A stretch of DNA of 64,000 bases from the NCBI GenBank assembly GCA_016717105.1, contig JADKGF010000052.1:1-64000 (forward strand), in the 5' to 3' direction. Each line of letters starts with the position of its first letter. Position 1 is the first letter of the stretch. Under the pieces are notes generated by a model that saw only the letters and a program-made list of their open reading frames with translations, was not told the DNA's origin and made no database searches. The stretch comes from Saprospiraceae bacterium (GTDB lineage Bacteria > Bacteroidota > Bacteroidia > Chitinophagales > Saprospiraceae). The position numbers and the translations under genes were made by a program. Shown piece by piece: positions 47,576 through 57,200 of the stretch.

Positions 47576-48502
47576 TTATTGCCGCTTTTCTAGAATAAAT
47601 TGCAGCATAGCATCCAAATCATCAGGAGAAAAAATAGTCCAATCGCCATACTTTCTAAACCATGTCATTTGTCTTTTGGCGTATCTTCTACTATTTTGTT
47701 TTATCATTTCTAAAGCTGTATTGTAGTCTGTTTTGTGCTCGAAATAATCAAAAAATTCTCTATATCCTACAGTATCCAAGGCGCGCAAATGACGTTTCGG
47801 ATAAAGGTGTTTGGCTTCGTCTTCAAGACCTAGTCCTAGCATCAAATCTACCCTTTGATTTATCCGATCGTATAAAATATTACGTGGTAGTTCAAGTAAA
47901 ATGGGTATAAAATTATAAGGGCTTTCTTGTTTCGATTCTTTTACCAAAAACGCAGTGTATGAAGTACCCGAAACTTTGATGACTGATAAGGCCCTTATTA
48001 TCCGTCTAGAATTATGTTTATCCACAATGGCATAATACTTCGGGTCTAGCATTTCAAGTTCAGCGAGCAATGCACCAAGACCTTCGTTTTCCAATTTCAA
48101 ATCGTAATCTTCGACAACTTGTAGTGGAATATCTGGAAAATAGTCGATCCCATCAGTTAACGCTTTGATATACAATCCAGTACCACCACAAACTATGGCA
48201 ATATCGTGATCGACAAAATACAATTCTAAAGCCTGTCTGATTTCACTTTCATATCTCCCGACACTGTAGTTATCTTCTATACTTATGTTATTTATAAAAT
48301 GGTGCTTCACTGATGCCAGTTCTTCTATTGATGGCTTTGCTGTACCAATATCCATTTCTTTAAAAATCTGCCGACTATCTGCTGAAAATATTTCTGCATT
48401 CAAAAGAGATGCTAGGTGTATCGCTACATGACTTTTGCCGACCGCAGTAGGTCCTGCAATCAATACAACAAATTTATTTTTGATATAATGGGTATTTGAC
48501 AT
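47576..48502 (-). CDS. miaA: tRNA dimethylallyltransferase
   Basis: MiaA adds a dimethylallyl group to N6 of A37 in tRNAs reading UNN codons. Motifs: the P-loop GPTAVGKSHVA, SADSRQIFKEMDIGTAKPS, VCGGTGLYIKAL, NSRRIIRAL and the C-terminal QNSRRYAKRQMTWFRK. I start it at 48502 (MSNTHYIKNKFVVLIAGP). The upstream in-frame ATG at 48529 would overlap the -7 box, so the shorter form of 308 residues is preferred. It is divergent from the acyltransferase gene. Confidence 0.95.
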   Translation of the reverse strand: MSNTHYIKNKFVVLIAGPTAVGKSHVAIHLASLLNAEIFSADSRQIFKEMDIGTAKPSIEELASVKHHFINNISIEDNYSVGRYESEIRQALELYFVDHDIAIVCGGTGLYIKALTDGIDYFPDIPLQVVEDYDLKLENEGLGALLAELEMLDPKYYAIVDKHNSRRIIRALSVIKVSGTSYTAFLVKESKQESPYNFIPILLELPRNILYDRINQRVDLMLGLGLEDEAKHLYPKRHLRALDTVGYREFFDYFEHKTDYNTALEMIKQNSRRYAKRQMTWFRKYGDWTIFSPDDLDAMLQFILEKRQ

Positions 48503-48526
48503 CCAGCTTTTATTAGCTTTACACCG

Positions 48527-48557
48527 CAAAAATAATCAAACAAACATGTTTTACCAA
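48527..48557 (-). promoter_or_regulatory. Promoter of miaA
   Basis: On the minus strand TTG (48555-48557) and TATTTTTG (48527-48534) are separated by 20 bp, close to the Bacteroidota consensus, and lie 25 bp before the miaA start. The -33 part overlaps the first codons of the divergent acyltransferase gene. Confidence 0.55.
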
Positions 48558-49805
48558 TTTTTAAAAATTCTGGTTGGATTTACGTTAAGGATATTTTATC
48601 GAAAGATTTATATCACAGGAACCGAACATGTTAAAAAAGGGAAAGCCCAATTGGTCGCGAGTAACCATCCGAATGGATTTTTGGAACCATTAATTATGGC
48701 ATGTTATTTTCCTAAAGACTTGCATTTCTTAGTCCGGGGCGATGTTTTTGACAATCCATTTCTAAAACCTATATTGACATCAACCCATCAAATTCCGATC
48801 TTCAGATTTAGAGACGGATTTTCGAAATTGCGTGAAAACAGTCAAAAAATGGATGAAGGGATGCAGGTATTACTCGAAAATAAAAATTTGTTGATATTTG
48901 CAGAAGGCGGAACCCAAAGCATTAAGTTTTTGAGACCATTGCAAAAAGGAATCGCAAGAATTGCATTTCAAACCATGGAAAAATCACCCCAAACTGATCT
49001 TGAAATTTTGCCTGTAGGAATTAACTTCACCTATCCTACACGATTCAACAAAGAAGTGATGCTGCGGGTAAGCACACCACTACAAGTTAGGCCTTATTTT
49101 GAGTTGTACCTGCAAGACAAGAACAAAGCCACTGAAACATTACTGAATGATCTGTACGCGCGCATGAAAGAGAATATCATTCACTTGGAAGATCAATCCA
49201 GATTAGGGACTTTTGAAGATGTGGTCGTAGCTTCAAGAATTCACCTCAAAAATGCATCGGTTTTACCTGTTTTAAATAACAACACACAGCAACTAGACAT
49301 AGAGAAAAACCTAGCATCATATATTGATCAACTTAAAGAACCAGAATACAACAGCTTAAACGATGAAATAAAAAACCTTAAGTTAACCCTTAAAAACCAA
49401 GGACTTAAATGGAATGATTTGCTCAAATCGCCATTAAATCTTTATAAATCCCTACTTTTAATTATAACCTTGATACCTGCATTGATTGGATTGGTTTTTC
49501 ACGGGCTACCGATCATGGGTGGATATAATTTTACAAAATCGAAAGTCCGACAAACGGAATTTAAGGCTTCAATCCTGATGGTTTCTACCTTAGTGCTAAC
49601 GCTTATTATGTATGTTATTCTGATTTTAGTAATTATTTTCACCAGTATATCATGGATATGGTTGCCAATAATCTTGGTATCAGGATTGTCGCTCAGACTT
49701 TGTTATACGATATATACACAGACCATTTTCAAAGGTAAAAAAGGATTACAAGATAGCCAAAAAATCGCCCAAAATCTTGTAAATAGTTTAAACCAGAAAT
49801 CATGA
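48546..49805 (+). CDS. PlsC-like lysophospholipid acyltransferase with C-terminal membrane domain
   Basis: This membrane acyltransferase of phospholipid metabolism has 419 residues. The N-terminal half is an LPLAT domain with SNHPNGFLEP (His at the catalytic position), FRDGFSKLREN, FAEGGTQS and LPVGINF. Relatives I know read NHPNxFLD, so the catalytic-dyad Asp is a Glu here. The C-terminal part (about 290-400) has two or three membrane segments separated by KSKVRQTEFKAS. The stop overlaps the start of the next gene by 4 bp, so the two are translationally coupled. Confidence 0.85.
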   Translation: MFYQFLKILVGFTLRIFYRKIYITGTEHVKKGKAQLVASNHPNGFLEPLIMACYFPKDLHFLVRGDVFDNPFLKPILTSTHQIPIFRFRDGFSKLRENSQKMDEGMQVLLENKNLLIFAEGGTQSIKFLRPLQKGIARIAFQTMEKSPQTDLEILPVGINFTYPTRFNKEVMLRVSTPLQVRPYFELYLQDKNKATETLLNDLYARMKENIIHLEDQSRLGTFEDVVVASRIHLKNASVLPVLNNNTQQLDIEKNLASYIDQLKEPEYNSLNDEIKNLKLTLKNQGLKWNDLLKSPLNLYKSLLLIITLIPALIGLVFHGLPIMGGYNFTKSKVRQTEFKASILMVSTLVLTLIMYVILILVIIFTSISWIWLPIILVSGLSLRLCYTIYTQTIFKGKKGLQDSQKIAQNLVNSLNQKS

Positions 49806-50827
49806 AAGGCATCATTCTGCTGATTTTAATAATTTTATCCGGATGTAACCAATCTGAAAATAAGATGGCTAAAAATGCTGAAAATGTATCTAAAAAAACT
49901 CCTTATGCCATAGTTATACATGGCGGCGCAGGTACTATTAATAAAAAAAATATGGATAAAGCAACCGAAGATGCGTACTATACGGCACTGAATGAAGCCC
50001 TTGATGCTGGTGAGCAAATATTGGCTACAGGTGGAAAAAGCATTGATGCAGTTGTTGCGGCCATCAAAATCATGGAAGATAATCCATTATTTAATGCTGG
50101 CAAAGGTGCTGTCTTTACCCATGAAGGCAAAAATGAACTCGATGCATCTATCATGCGTGGCGACAACCAAATGGCTGGTGCTGTTGGCGGTGTCACCACA
50201 GTTAAGAATCCCATATTATTGGCCAGAGCCATCATGGAACGCTCTGATCATGTGATGATGGTAGGCAAAGGTGCAGAGGCTTTTGCTGCCACTTGTGACT
50301 TAGAAATTGTAGATCCAGGCTATTTTTACACAGAGAAAAGGTGGAAATCATTACAAGATATATTAAAGCATGATTCAGTCAAAACTCAACTATCAGAAGA
50401 CGAAAAAGGTAATAAAAAACATGGAACCGTAGGCTGTGTTGCCTTGGATATGGATGGAAATATCGTAGCTGGCACATCTACTGGCGGTATGACAAACAAA
50501 AGGTACAACCGTGTGGGCGATGCACCGATTATAGGCGCAGGTACATATGCGGACAATAGCACTTGTGGTGTATCATGCACCGGGCATGGTGAGTTTTTCA
50601 TAAGGTTTACAGTTGCTAGAGATATTGCTGCCATGATGGAATATAAAGGCATCACGCTCAATGAAGCTTGTAACGAAATAGTGTATAACAAACTAGTCAA
50701 AAAAGGTGGTGAAGGCGGAATGATTGCTATAGATAAAAATGGAAATATAGAAATGCCATTCAATACATCAGGCATGTATCGAGGTTGGGCAAAAGAAGGT
50801 CAAAGAGAAGTCAAGATTTATAAGTAA
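49802..50827 (+). CDS. Isoaspartyl peptidase/L-asparaginase (Ntn hydrolase), lipoprotein
   Basis: This protein autocleaves to free a nucleophilic Thr and then hydrolyses isoaspartyl peptides, asparagine or, in relatives, N-linked glycan asparagine. The 341-residue chain has HGGAGT near the start, NPLFNAGKGAVFT, and the cleavage-site region KKHGTVGCVALD followed by GTSTGGMTNKR and GDAPIIGAGTYAD. An N-terminal hydrophobic stretch ending ILSGC (Cys15) is a good lipobox, so the enzyme is exported. It overlaps the acyltransferase stop by 4 bp. Confidence 0.92.
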   Translation: MKGIILLILIILSGCNQSENKMAKNAENVSKKTPYAIVIHGGAGTINKKNMDKATEDAYYTALNEALDAGEQILATGGKSIDAVVAAIKIMEDNPLFNAGKGAVFTHEGKNELDASIMRGDNQMAGAVGGVTTVKNPILLARAIMERSDHVMMVGKGAEAFAATCDLEIVDPGYFYTEKRWKSLQDILKHDSVKTQLSEDEKGNKKHGTVGCVALDMDGNIVAGTSTGGMTNKRYNRVGDAPIIGAGTYADNSTCGVSCTGHGEFFIRFTVARDIAAMMEYKGITLNEACNEIVYNKLVKKGGEGGMIAIDKNGNIEMPFNTSGMYRGWAKEGQREVKIYK

Positions 50828-50828
50828 A

Positions 50829-51104
50829 ATGAAGTACCTCAAAGAAATATTATTGCTCGAAGCCATAATTTTTATTTTATTTTGGCTCAATGATGAATAT
50901 CTTGCAACTATGCTGACGTTTATAGCGGTGCCTGTATTTGGAAGTATTCTGATTGTATCGTTGATTGCTGAGCGTATAGAAAAGTCCAAGATTACCAAGG
51001 ATTATTTTTACCTTATGGTAGGATTGGCAGCTATACCTGCCATTATTTTTTTAGTAATGCACTATGCCAATGGTGGAACCAGTTTCGATTGGTCCAAGGA
51101 ATGA
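50829..51104 (+). CDS. Small membrane protein, unknown function
   Basis: The 91-residue protein starts 1 bp after the asparaginase stop, so it is co-transcribed and probably co-translated. Three hydrophobic segments (about residues 6-20, 25-45 and 57-76) are separated by short polar loops with a basic stretch ERIEKSKITKD. No family is recognised. It ends 4 bp before the convergent KAS III gene. Confidence 0.7.
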   Translation: MKYLKEILLLEAIIFILFWLNDEYLATMLTFIAVPVFGSILIVSLIAERIEKSKITKDYFYLMVGLAAIPAIIFLVMHYANGGTSFDWSKE

Positions 51105-51107
51105 CTA

Positions 51108-52172
51108 CTATATGCGATAGCAAACAGCATTAATATTCATACCAGCGCCCACAGAAGCAAATAATACAATATCTCCTTTTTCTAATTTATGTTCTGGCAT
51201 TTGATTTTTGATCACCAAATCATAAAGCGTAGGTATGGTCGCAACTGAGCTATTGCCCAATTTGTGGATGCTCATAGGCATAATATGTGGTGGCATTTCC
51301 GAAACACCATAAAGTTTGAATAAGACCTTGATAATACCTTCATCCATTTTCTCATTGGCTTGATGAATAAAAACTTTTTTAACATCATGAATATCTACAC
51401 CAGCAATATCGAGACATTGCTTCATAGCCAATGGTACATTTTTTATGGCATATTCGTACACCTTGCGGCCTTTCATCTTGATGTACCGAATGCGTGGATC
51501 TGAATCAGGGAAATATGACTTACCGAAGTTTATATATCCAGCCTCATCTACACAGTGAGATTGTGCACTACAAGCCATAATACCCGAATCTGAATCTTTG
51601 TACTCCAATATTGTTGCTCCTGCACCATCACTAAATATCATACTATCGCGATCGTACGGATCAATCACTCTGGATAGTGTCTCCGAACCTACGACTAAAA
51701 TTCGCTTTGCTATGCCCGCTTTGAAAAATGCATCGCTATGTATCACTCCTTGCAACCATCCAGGGCAACCAAATAATATATCATAGGCTATACAAGAAGG
51801 ATTATTGATTTTTAACTTCTGTTTCAGACGAGATGCCAAAGACGGTACAGCATCTGTTTGTATGTGATGCTTCGTTACATCTCCATAATTGTGCGCATAA
51901 ATAATTTGGTCTAGCGTCTCTGGATCGATATTGGCATCTTCGAGTGCAACCTTTGCAGCCAAATAAGCTAAGTCAGACGATGTTTGATCTTGTTTTGCAT
52001 ACCTTCGTTCTTCGATCCCTGTGATTTCTTTGAATTTCTGTGTAATAATATCAGGTGGAGTTGCTACTCTACAATGGTCTTCACCATAAAAATCATGCAC
52101 AGTAAAGTCTCTGTTAGTCTTTACCTCATCAGGTATAAAACATCCCGACCCAATTATTACCGTTCTGGCCAT
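51108..52172 (-). CDS. Beta-ketoacyl-ACP synthase III-like enzyme
   Basis: This thiolase-fold enzyme condenses an acyl-CoA or acyl starter with malonyl-ACP. The 354-residue protein has the full Cys-His-Asn triad: Cys in YDILFGCPGWLQG, His in FIHQANEKM and Asn in HKLGNSSVAT. GAGATILEY and the C-terminal ASVGAGMN glycine-rich loop are also present. It lies outside any fatty-acid cluster, so it may be the housekeeping FabH or a paralogue with another starter. It is transcribed divergently from the 154-residue gene. Confidence 0.88.
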   Translation of the reverse strand: MARTVIIGSGCFIPDEVKTNRDFTVHDFYGEDHCRVATPPDIITQKFKEITGIEERRYAKQDQTSSDLAYLAAKVALEDANIDPETLDQIIYAHNYGDVTKHHIQTDAVPSLASRLKQKLKINNPSCIAYDILFGCPGWLQGVIHSDAFFKAGIAKRILVVGSETLSRVIDPYDRDSMIFSDGAGATILEYKDSDSGIMACSAQSHCVDEAGYINFGKSYFPDSDPRIRYIKMKGRKVYEYAIKNVPLAMKQCLDIAGVDIHDVKKVFIHQANEKMDEGIIKVLFKLYGVSEMPPHIMPMSIHKLGNSSVATIPTLYDLVIKNQMPEHKLEKGDIVLFASVGAGMNINAVCYRI

Positions 52173-52206
52173 GCCCTACTCTATTTTAATTTACTGTAAT
52201 TAAACT

Positions 52207-52214
52207 CAAAGTTA
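52207..52214 (-). promoter_or_regulatory. Bacteroidota -7 box for the KAS III gene
   Basis: The minus strand reads TAACTTTG (TAnnTTTG), 35 bp before the ATG at 52172. Confidence 0.45.
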
Positions 52215-52227
52215 ATAGTAAAAATTA

Positions 52228-52235
52228 TACTTTTG
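52228..52235 (+). promoter_or_regulatory. Bacteroidota -7 box for the 154-residue gene
   Basis: TACTTTTG matches TAnnTTTG, 30 bp before the ATG at 52266, back to back with the KAS III promoter. Confidence 0.45.
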
Positions 52236-52265
52236 TAATTAGAAACAAAAATAATACAGAAATAA

Positions 52266-52730
52266 ATGGTTACAATACCCGAGTCAATTATCAACGACAT
52301 TATCGACCAATATCAAGATGAGCAAAAATACCTCACTGATTTGAAACAATTGTCTAGTGAGCAGCCTGATTTAATCGCCTTCATCGATCAAGAAAATTAT
52401 AGCTTACTTACCAATGATGAAATTGCATTATTGGAATATCTCACCTTGGTTATTTATTTTTCTTCAATGAAGATGATCGAAAAAACAATTCAAATCCAGG
52501 GAAAAAGCCTAGAAGCTGCAGAAGAAGATAATTGGAATACATTTAACGAAATCACGGCAAAGAGCTTTTTCAATAAACTTGATTCATTTTTCAAAGATTA
52601 TCCACAGGAAGATTTACTGGCATTGGTAGAAGACAGTATCCAGCAAGATGAAGATAATATAGTTACACCCGTAGGCAGAGAAATCATTTTTGTGGCCTGC
52701 AAAAGTATAATTGATACTATCCATAGCTGA
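52266..52730 (+). CDS. Conserved hypothetical protein (154 aa), acidic and helical
   Basis: I do not recognise a named domain. The protein is acidic and predicted to be almost entirely helical, with no signal peptide or membrane segment. Recognisable stretches are IINDIIDQYQDEQKYL, LLTNDEIALLEYLTLVIYFSS and FFKDYPQEDLLALVEDSI. Its size and composition suggest a small cytoplasmic protein of the kind conserved in this phylum without known role. Promoter box and clean coding bias support it as real. Confidence 0.72.
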   Translation: MVTIPESIINDIIDQYQDEQKYLTDLKQLSSEQPDLIAFIDQENYSLLTNDEIALLEYLTLVIYFSSMKMIEKTIQIQGKSLEAAEEDNWNTFNEITAKSFFNKLDSFFKDYPQEDLLALVEDSIQQDEDNIVTPVGREIIFVACKSIIDTIHS

Positions 52731-53101
52731 AAAAAATAGCAAAAATTACAAATTTTGATTCCTATTTTGGATATTGAAAAAGGTTTCAGATATTTTTATT
52801 TTTAATATATCAATTAATTTCATGTAATAACTACTGATATGTAGAATATCTATAAAGTATAAAAATAATTAATATGAAATATTATCTGAATAAGCAAGGT
52901 TAGTCTTCATTTTTGGCATGGTATTGGACTTAATGATAGCAGTTCAGATTTATTTAAGGAATACTTAAGCAAATTGTTACTCGAGACCGGTTCAAGGGGA
53001 ATTAGACCGGTCTCTTTTTTTTTGTCTAAATCCATAAATCAGCTATCAGCATATTTTAAAGCTTTCTTAAAGCATAAGGATTAAACAATAATTCAAATAT
53101 C
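52731..53101 (+). other. Intergenic region, possible small RNA or long 3' UTR
   Basis: No ORF longer than about ten codons is convincing. The region ends in a strong terminator at 52983, some 250 bp after the preceding stop codon. Either the upstream mRNA has a long 3' UTR or a separate short RNA is made here. I found no clear promoter box inside. Confidence 0.35.
52983..53022 (+). terminator. Strong Rho-independent terminator
   Basis: A perfect 9-bp stem, GAGACCGGT/ACCGGTCTC, is followed by a run of nine T. It is the strongest hairpin of this kind in the window and belongs to whatever is transcribed from 52266 or from within 52731-52980. Confidence 0.85.
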
Positions 53102-53464
53102 ATGCAATCCAATATCATATCCATCAGGCCATTTATAGGTGCAAAAGATTTCGACATCTCAAGGAAGTTTTACACTGATTTTGGCTTTGCTGAAACGAAA
53201 TTATCGGCAGAATTATCAGTATTCACACTCAGAAACATCAGTTTTTACTTACAAAAGGCTTATGTAAAAGATTGGATAGATAATACAATGATTTTCGTAC
53301 AAGTAGCTAATGTGGTTGAATTTCACCAAGAAATTTCATCGTTAGAAATTACCATAAAATATCCATCGACCAGAGTTAGCAACATAAAACACGATACTTG
53401 GGGCGATGAGTTTTTTGTGCACGACCCAAGTGGTATTCTATGGCATTTCGGTCAGTTTCATTGA
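53102..53464 (+). CDS. VOC-superfamily (glyoxalase/bleomycin-resistance fold) protein
   Basis: This small protein of the vicinal-oxygen-chelate fold has 120 residues and two beta-alpha-beta-beta-beta units. Visible features are IRPFIGAKDFDISRKFYTDFGF at the start of unit one, SFYLQKAYVKDW, and HDPSGILWHFGQ in unit two, which often carries the metal-ligand Glu or His. Substrate is unknown: members range from glyoxalases to antibiotic-binding proteins. It stands alone between a terminator and the convergent methyltransferase gene. Confidence 0.82.
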   Translation: MQSNIISIRPFIGAKDFDISRKFYTDFGFAETKLSAELSVFTLRNISFYLQKAYVKDWIDNTMIFVQVANVVEFHQEISSLEITIKYPSTRVSNIKHDTWGDEFFVHDPSGILWHFGQFH

Positions 53465-53487
53465 TTAAAATCTGCTTTTTTGCCCAC

Positions 53488-54210
53488 TTATTCCATAAAC
53501 AAATAAAATTCTCTGGTCATAGCAATCATTTCATTTGTGTAGTCATTTACTTGATCACTTTTATGAATTACCAAACTTTCTGTTTGGGCAAGACCATCAT
53601 ATTTTTTTTCAAATCGGATGAGTAAGCGCTCTATATTTTTTTCTGCTCTCGGGCGTACTTCTACGATTCGAACACAACCAAGATCGTACATAGATGCCAT
53701 CTCAATAAATCTCAATCCTTCGAGATATGGCAAGATTACATCAAAATGCCCATTATCATTTAAAAGATTTTTTACTGCTCTTAGTAAATCTACATGAGAC
53801 AGTTTAATGGTATGGCGGACATTCGCTTTATTTTCATTGAGTGAAAATGTACCACCTGAAAAAAATGGAGGATTGCTAACTATTAGATCATACTTCAATT
53901 GAGCATCAGCTGCATATGATTGGATCGAATCATGAATACATGTCAAACGATCCGAAAAAGGGCTATTCCTGATGTTTTGTGTACATTGCTCAAAAGCTTG
54001 ATCGTCAACTTCTATTGCATGAGATTCAAGTTTCAGATTCCTTTGTGCCAACATCAACGCTATTATTCCAGTTCCTGCGCCAATATCTAATGAACGTTTT
54101 TTACCACTAATATCCGACCAAGCTCCTAAGATCAGTCCGTCGGTATTTACTTTCATTGCACATTTATCCTGTCTGACATCAAACTGCTTGAGTTTGAAAA
54201 CATCTTCCAT
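53488..54210 (-). CDS. trmN6: tRNA1(Val) (adenine(37)-N6)-methyltransferase
   Basis: This YfiC-type enzyme methylates N6 of A37 in tRNA-Val. The 240-residue protein shows FKLKQFDVRQDKCAMKVNTDGLILGAW at the N-terminus (family hallmark with MKVxTDG), SAM motif I LDIGAGTGIIAL, and the adenine-methylase motif NPPF in VSNPPFFSGG. C-terminal strands RVVEVRP-like (RIVEVRPRAE) match the family. Length is typical. It starts 28 bp after the stop of the large T9SS gene and is probably read through from it or has its own promoter in between. Confidence 0.92.
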   Translation of the reverse strand: MEDVFKLKQFDVRQDKCAMKVNTDGLILGAWSDISGKKRSLDIGAGTGIIALMLAQRNLKLESHAIEVDDQAFEQCTQNIRNSPFSDRLTCIHDSIQSYAADAQLKYDLIVSNPPFFSGGTFSLNENKANVRHTIKLSHVDLLRAVKNLLNDNGHFDVILPYLEGLRFIEMASMYDLGCVRIVEVRPRAEKNIERLLIRFEKKYDGLAQTESLVIHKSDQVNDYTNEMIAMTREFYLFME

Positions 54211-54237
54211 CTTTTGGGTTTTTCCGCCGTGTAAAAT

Positions 54238-57200
54238 CTACAACTTTATAACGCCAAAGTATTTTATTTTGTTTTGGGCAATCCATTTTATAGCATAAAT
54301 TCCAGCTGGCACTTCTGATAAACTTATCTCTTGTCGGCCTTCAAATATCTCTGAATCTCTGACCACATGACCCAAGGATGTCATAATTTGAATCCTACCC
54401 TGCTGTTTCGACTCAATAGTTAAAAAATCAACGACAGGATTAGGATAAAAATAAAATCCATCTTCTTGTAAATCAAATACATCAGAAAGCATTATTTCAA
54501 TACAATCACTAATATAAGTACATCCTTTATAAGTAATGCCCAAGGCATATTTACCCGATTTAACGATTACAAAAGTATTGTTTGTTGCCCCAAAAAATGG
54601 TACAAATTCGTTTGCCTTGCATTCATACCACTGGTACAATGCTCCAGCAATGTTAAAAGTCTTCAGCGTATCTTTAGAAATGGAAAAAGTCGGTGCAAAA
54701 TTTACTATCTTTATTTCAAAACGTATGATACTATCACATCCAGCCTTGGTCTGTAGATATTCGGTATATTGACCAGCATTGAAATATGTACTGCTGCCTA
54801 TTGTCACACTGCCACCTTTGCAGATTTCAAAAAGCGTATCCATTTCGTATCTTGGGAAAATTTTAATGTTCAATATCAAGATGCTATCACAAAAATCAGT
54901 CTTGGTCAATGTATCACGAAAGATCCCTGCAACATTATAAGATTTATTATTTACGGTAACAGATTCGCCACTACACAACGAAAAGTCAAGCGCTGTTTGT
55001 ACTGTGTTCAATTTGATATCAGCTGTAATTATACTGTCACAACCAAAGACACTTTGTAATGTATCCAAAAATATTCCCGCATGGGTATGTGCGTAATTGC
55101 CAATGAAAATAGAATCGCCAGGGCAAATCAAATAATCTAGCCTTCTGGCATATACAGGTCGAACAGTCAAGTCCAGCATAATAATACTATCACAACCAAA
55201 ATAATTTTTCAAACCAATAGTATAACTACCAGTTTTATTAAACTTCATATTTCCAACTTTGTATTCTTCTCCTTGACAAATCTGTTTGGATTGCAAATAG
55301 TTTTTAGGAAATACGGTTAAATCTGTAATAACAATACTGTCGCAGCCATGGATGCCAGCAAGTGTGTCCCTATACAAACCAGTCGTGGTGTACATATGTG
55401 TACCGACACTAACAGACTGTCCTTCACACAAAGATATTTTCTTATTCGTTGGTGCAGGAAGTGGAACCACTTTTAGTTTTGTAAATACGAGACTATCACA
55501 ACCTTTTGCGTTTTGTAAAGTATCAATATAATTTCCCGAAACGAAATATGTATGCGCTCCAACTTTTATACTGTCACCTAGACATAGAAAAATTTCTTGA
55601 CCAAGGCTCGAGTTATCGAAAACCGTTAAATGCGTCGTAATAATACTGTCGCATCCATACCCAGAAACTAAACGATCAACGTACTGTCCTCCACTTTTAT
55701 AAATATTATTACCTACTTTTATGCTATCACCAGCACAAATTGTCACATTGCGATCAAATTCTGTCTCGAGTACAGTCAAATTTATAATTAATTGATATTC
55801 ACATCCATTTGCTCCAATAGAAGTCTGAATAAATGTCCCACTGGTGTTGTAGGTAATGCCACCAACCGTTACAGAATCACCTTTACAAATAATTGCGTCT
55901 GCATAATCAATAACTGATGGTAACACTGTAACCTCTGTGGTAATGATACTGTCACAACCAGCAATCGTAGTAAGTGGTGATGTATAGACACCTGGTAGTG
56001 TATAAGAAAAAGATCCAACTTTAACAGTATCGCCATTACAGATTTGGACAGACTGATGCATTTGATAACTTTTATATAGCGTTATTTCTGTCACGAGCAC
56101 ACTATCGCAGCCCGATGTAGATTGAAGTGAATCGATATAAACACCAGCTCTAGTATAAGCATTGCTACCTACATTTAAGGTGTCACCTTCACACAATGGG
56201 ACTTCTTGATAAACTAAGCTATCTTTAAACAGCTTGATATCAATTTTTTTGCATGGGTCATTTACGACACAGCCACCATATCCTTTTATCAGAAAAGTAG
56301 TATTACGCGGGACTGGAATATTTAGAAAACTGCCACTGGCAAATGTGATGCTGTTACAACTATCCCTTTGCCAAGACCATTGAGTGGCATCATTGAGGTA
56401 ACCTTCATCAATCCTTATGAAAACATCTTCACCAGGGCATAAGGTAGTTTTATCTGCATGAAATTCCTTCAAATATGGGTTTATACAAACGAAAGTATTC
56501 CACAGAAATGCATCCAAGCCACCATTTGAAAATATATTGACTTCAGATGATGTGGGATCGAAATCAGCAATAGCCCCAAAACCACCAGTTGAAATAAGGT
56601 CACCATTAGTTTTCAAAGCAATATCACCTAACTGCTCATTAGCAATACCTCCAAGTGAAAAATGGTCATTATAACTGCCATCTTGATTATAAACTGCAAT
56701 AAAAGCATCTGATCCACCACCTGATACAGCAGAGTTGTTGTATGTCGTTGACGGATCAAAATCGACCTGATCTCTGAACATACCCGCAAGAAATATTATG
56801 TTGTTTTTATTTGCAATAACGCGATTTCCTATGTCATTTTGCATTCCACCATAGCCTTTTATCCATGATGTAGTACCCGCATTATTGATTTTCGCTAAAA
56901 AAATATCGGTTCCACCTCGTGAAACCAAGGCTTGACTTGTACTGCCGAATGAAATATTATCAGAAAATCGGCCCGTCAGTAACACTTCATTGAGCTGATT
57001 TGTCGCAACAGAATGTCCATAATCTAACCCAATAGAGCCATAAGTTCTGCCCCATAAAAATACACCTTCTGAATTAAGCTTTACTAAAAAAATATCTGTT
57101 AATCCTCGAGTAGATACATTATAATTGCCACTTCCTGGATCTAAATCGAGATCTGCCCTAAAATCACCAGTAAGATATATATTATTATCCTTGTCCCTAC

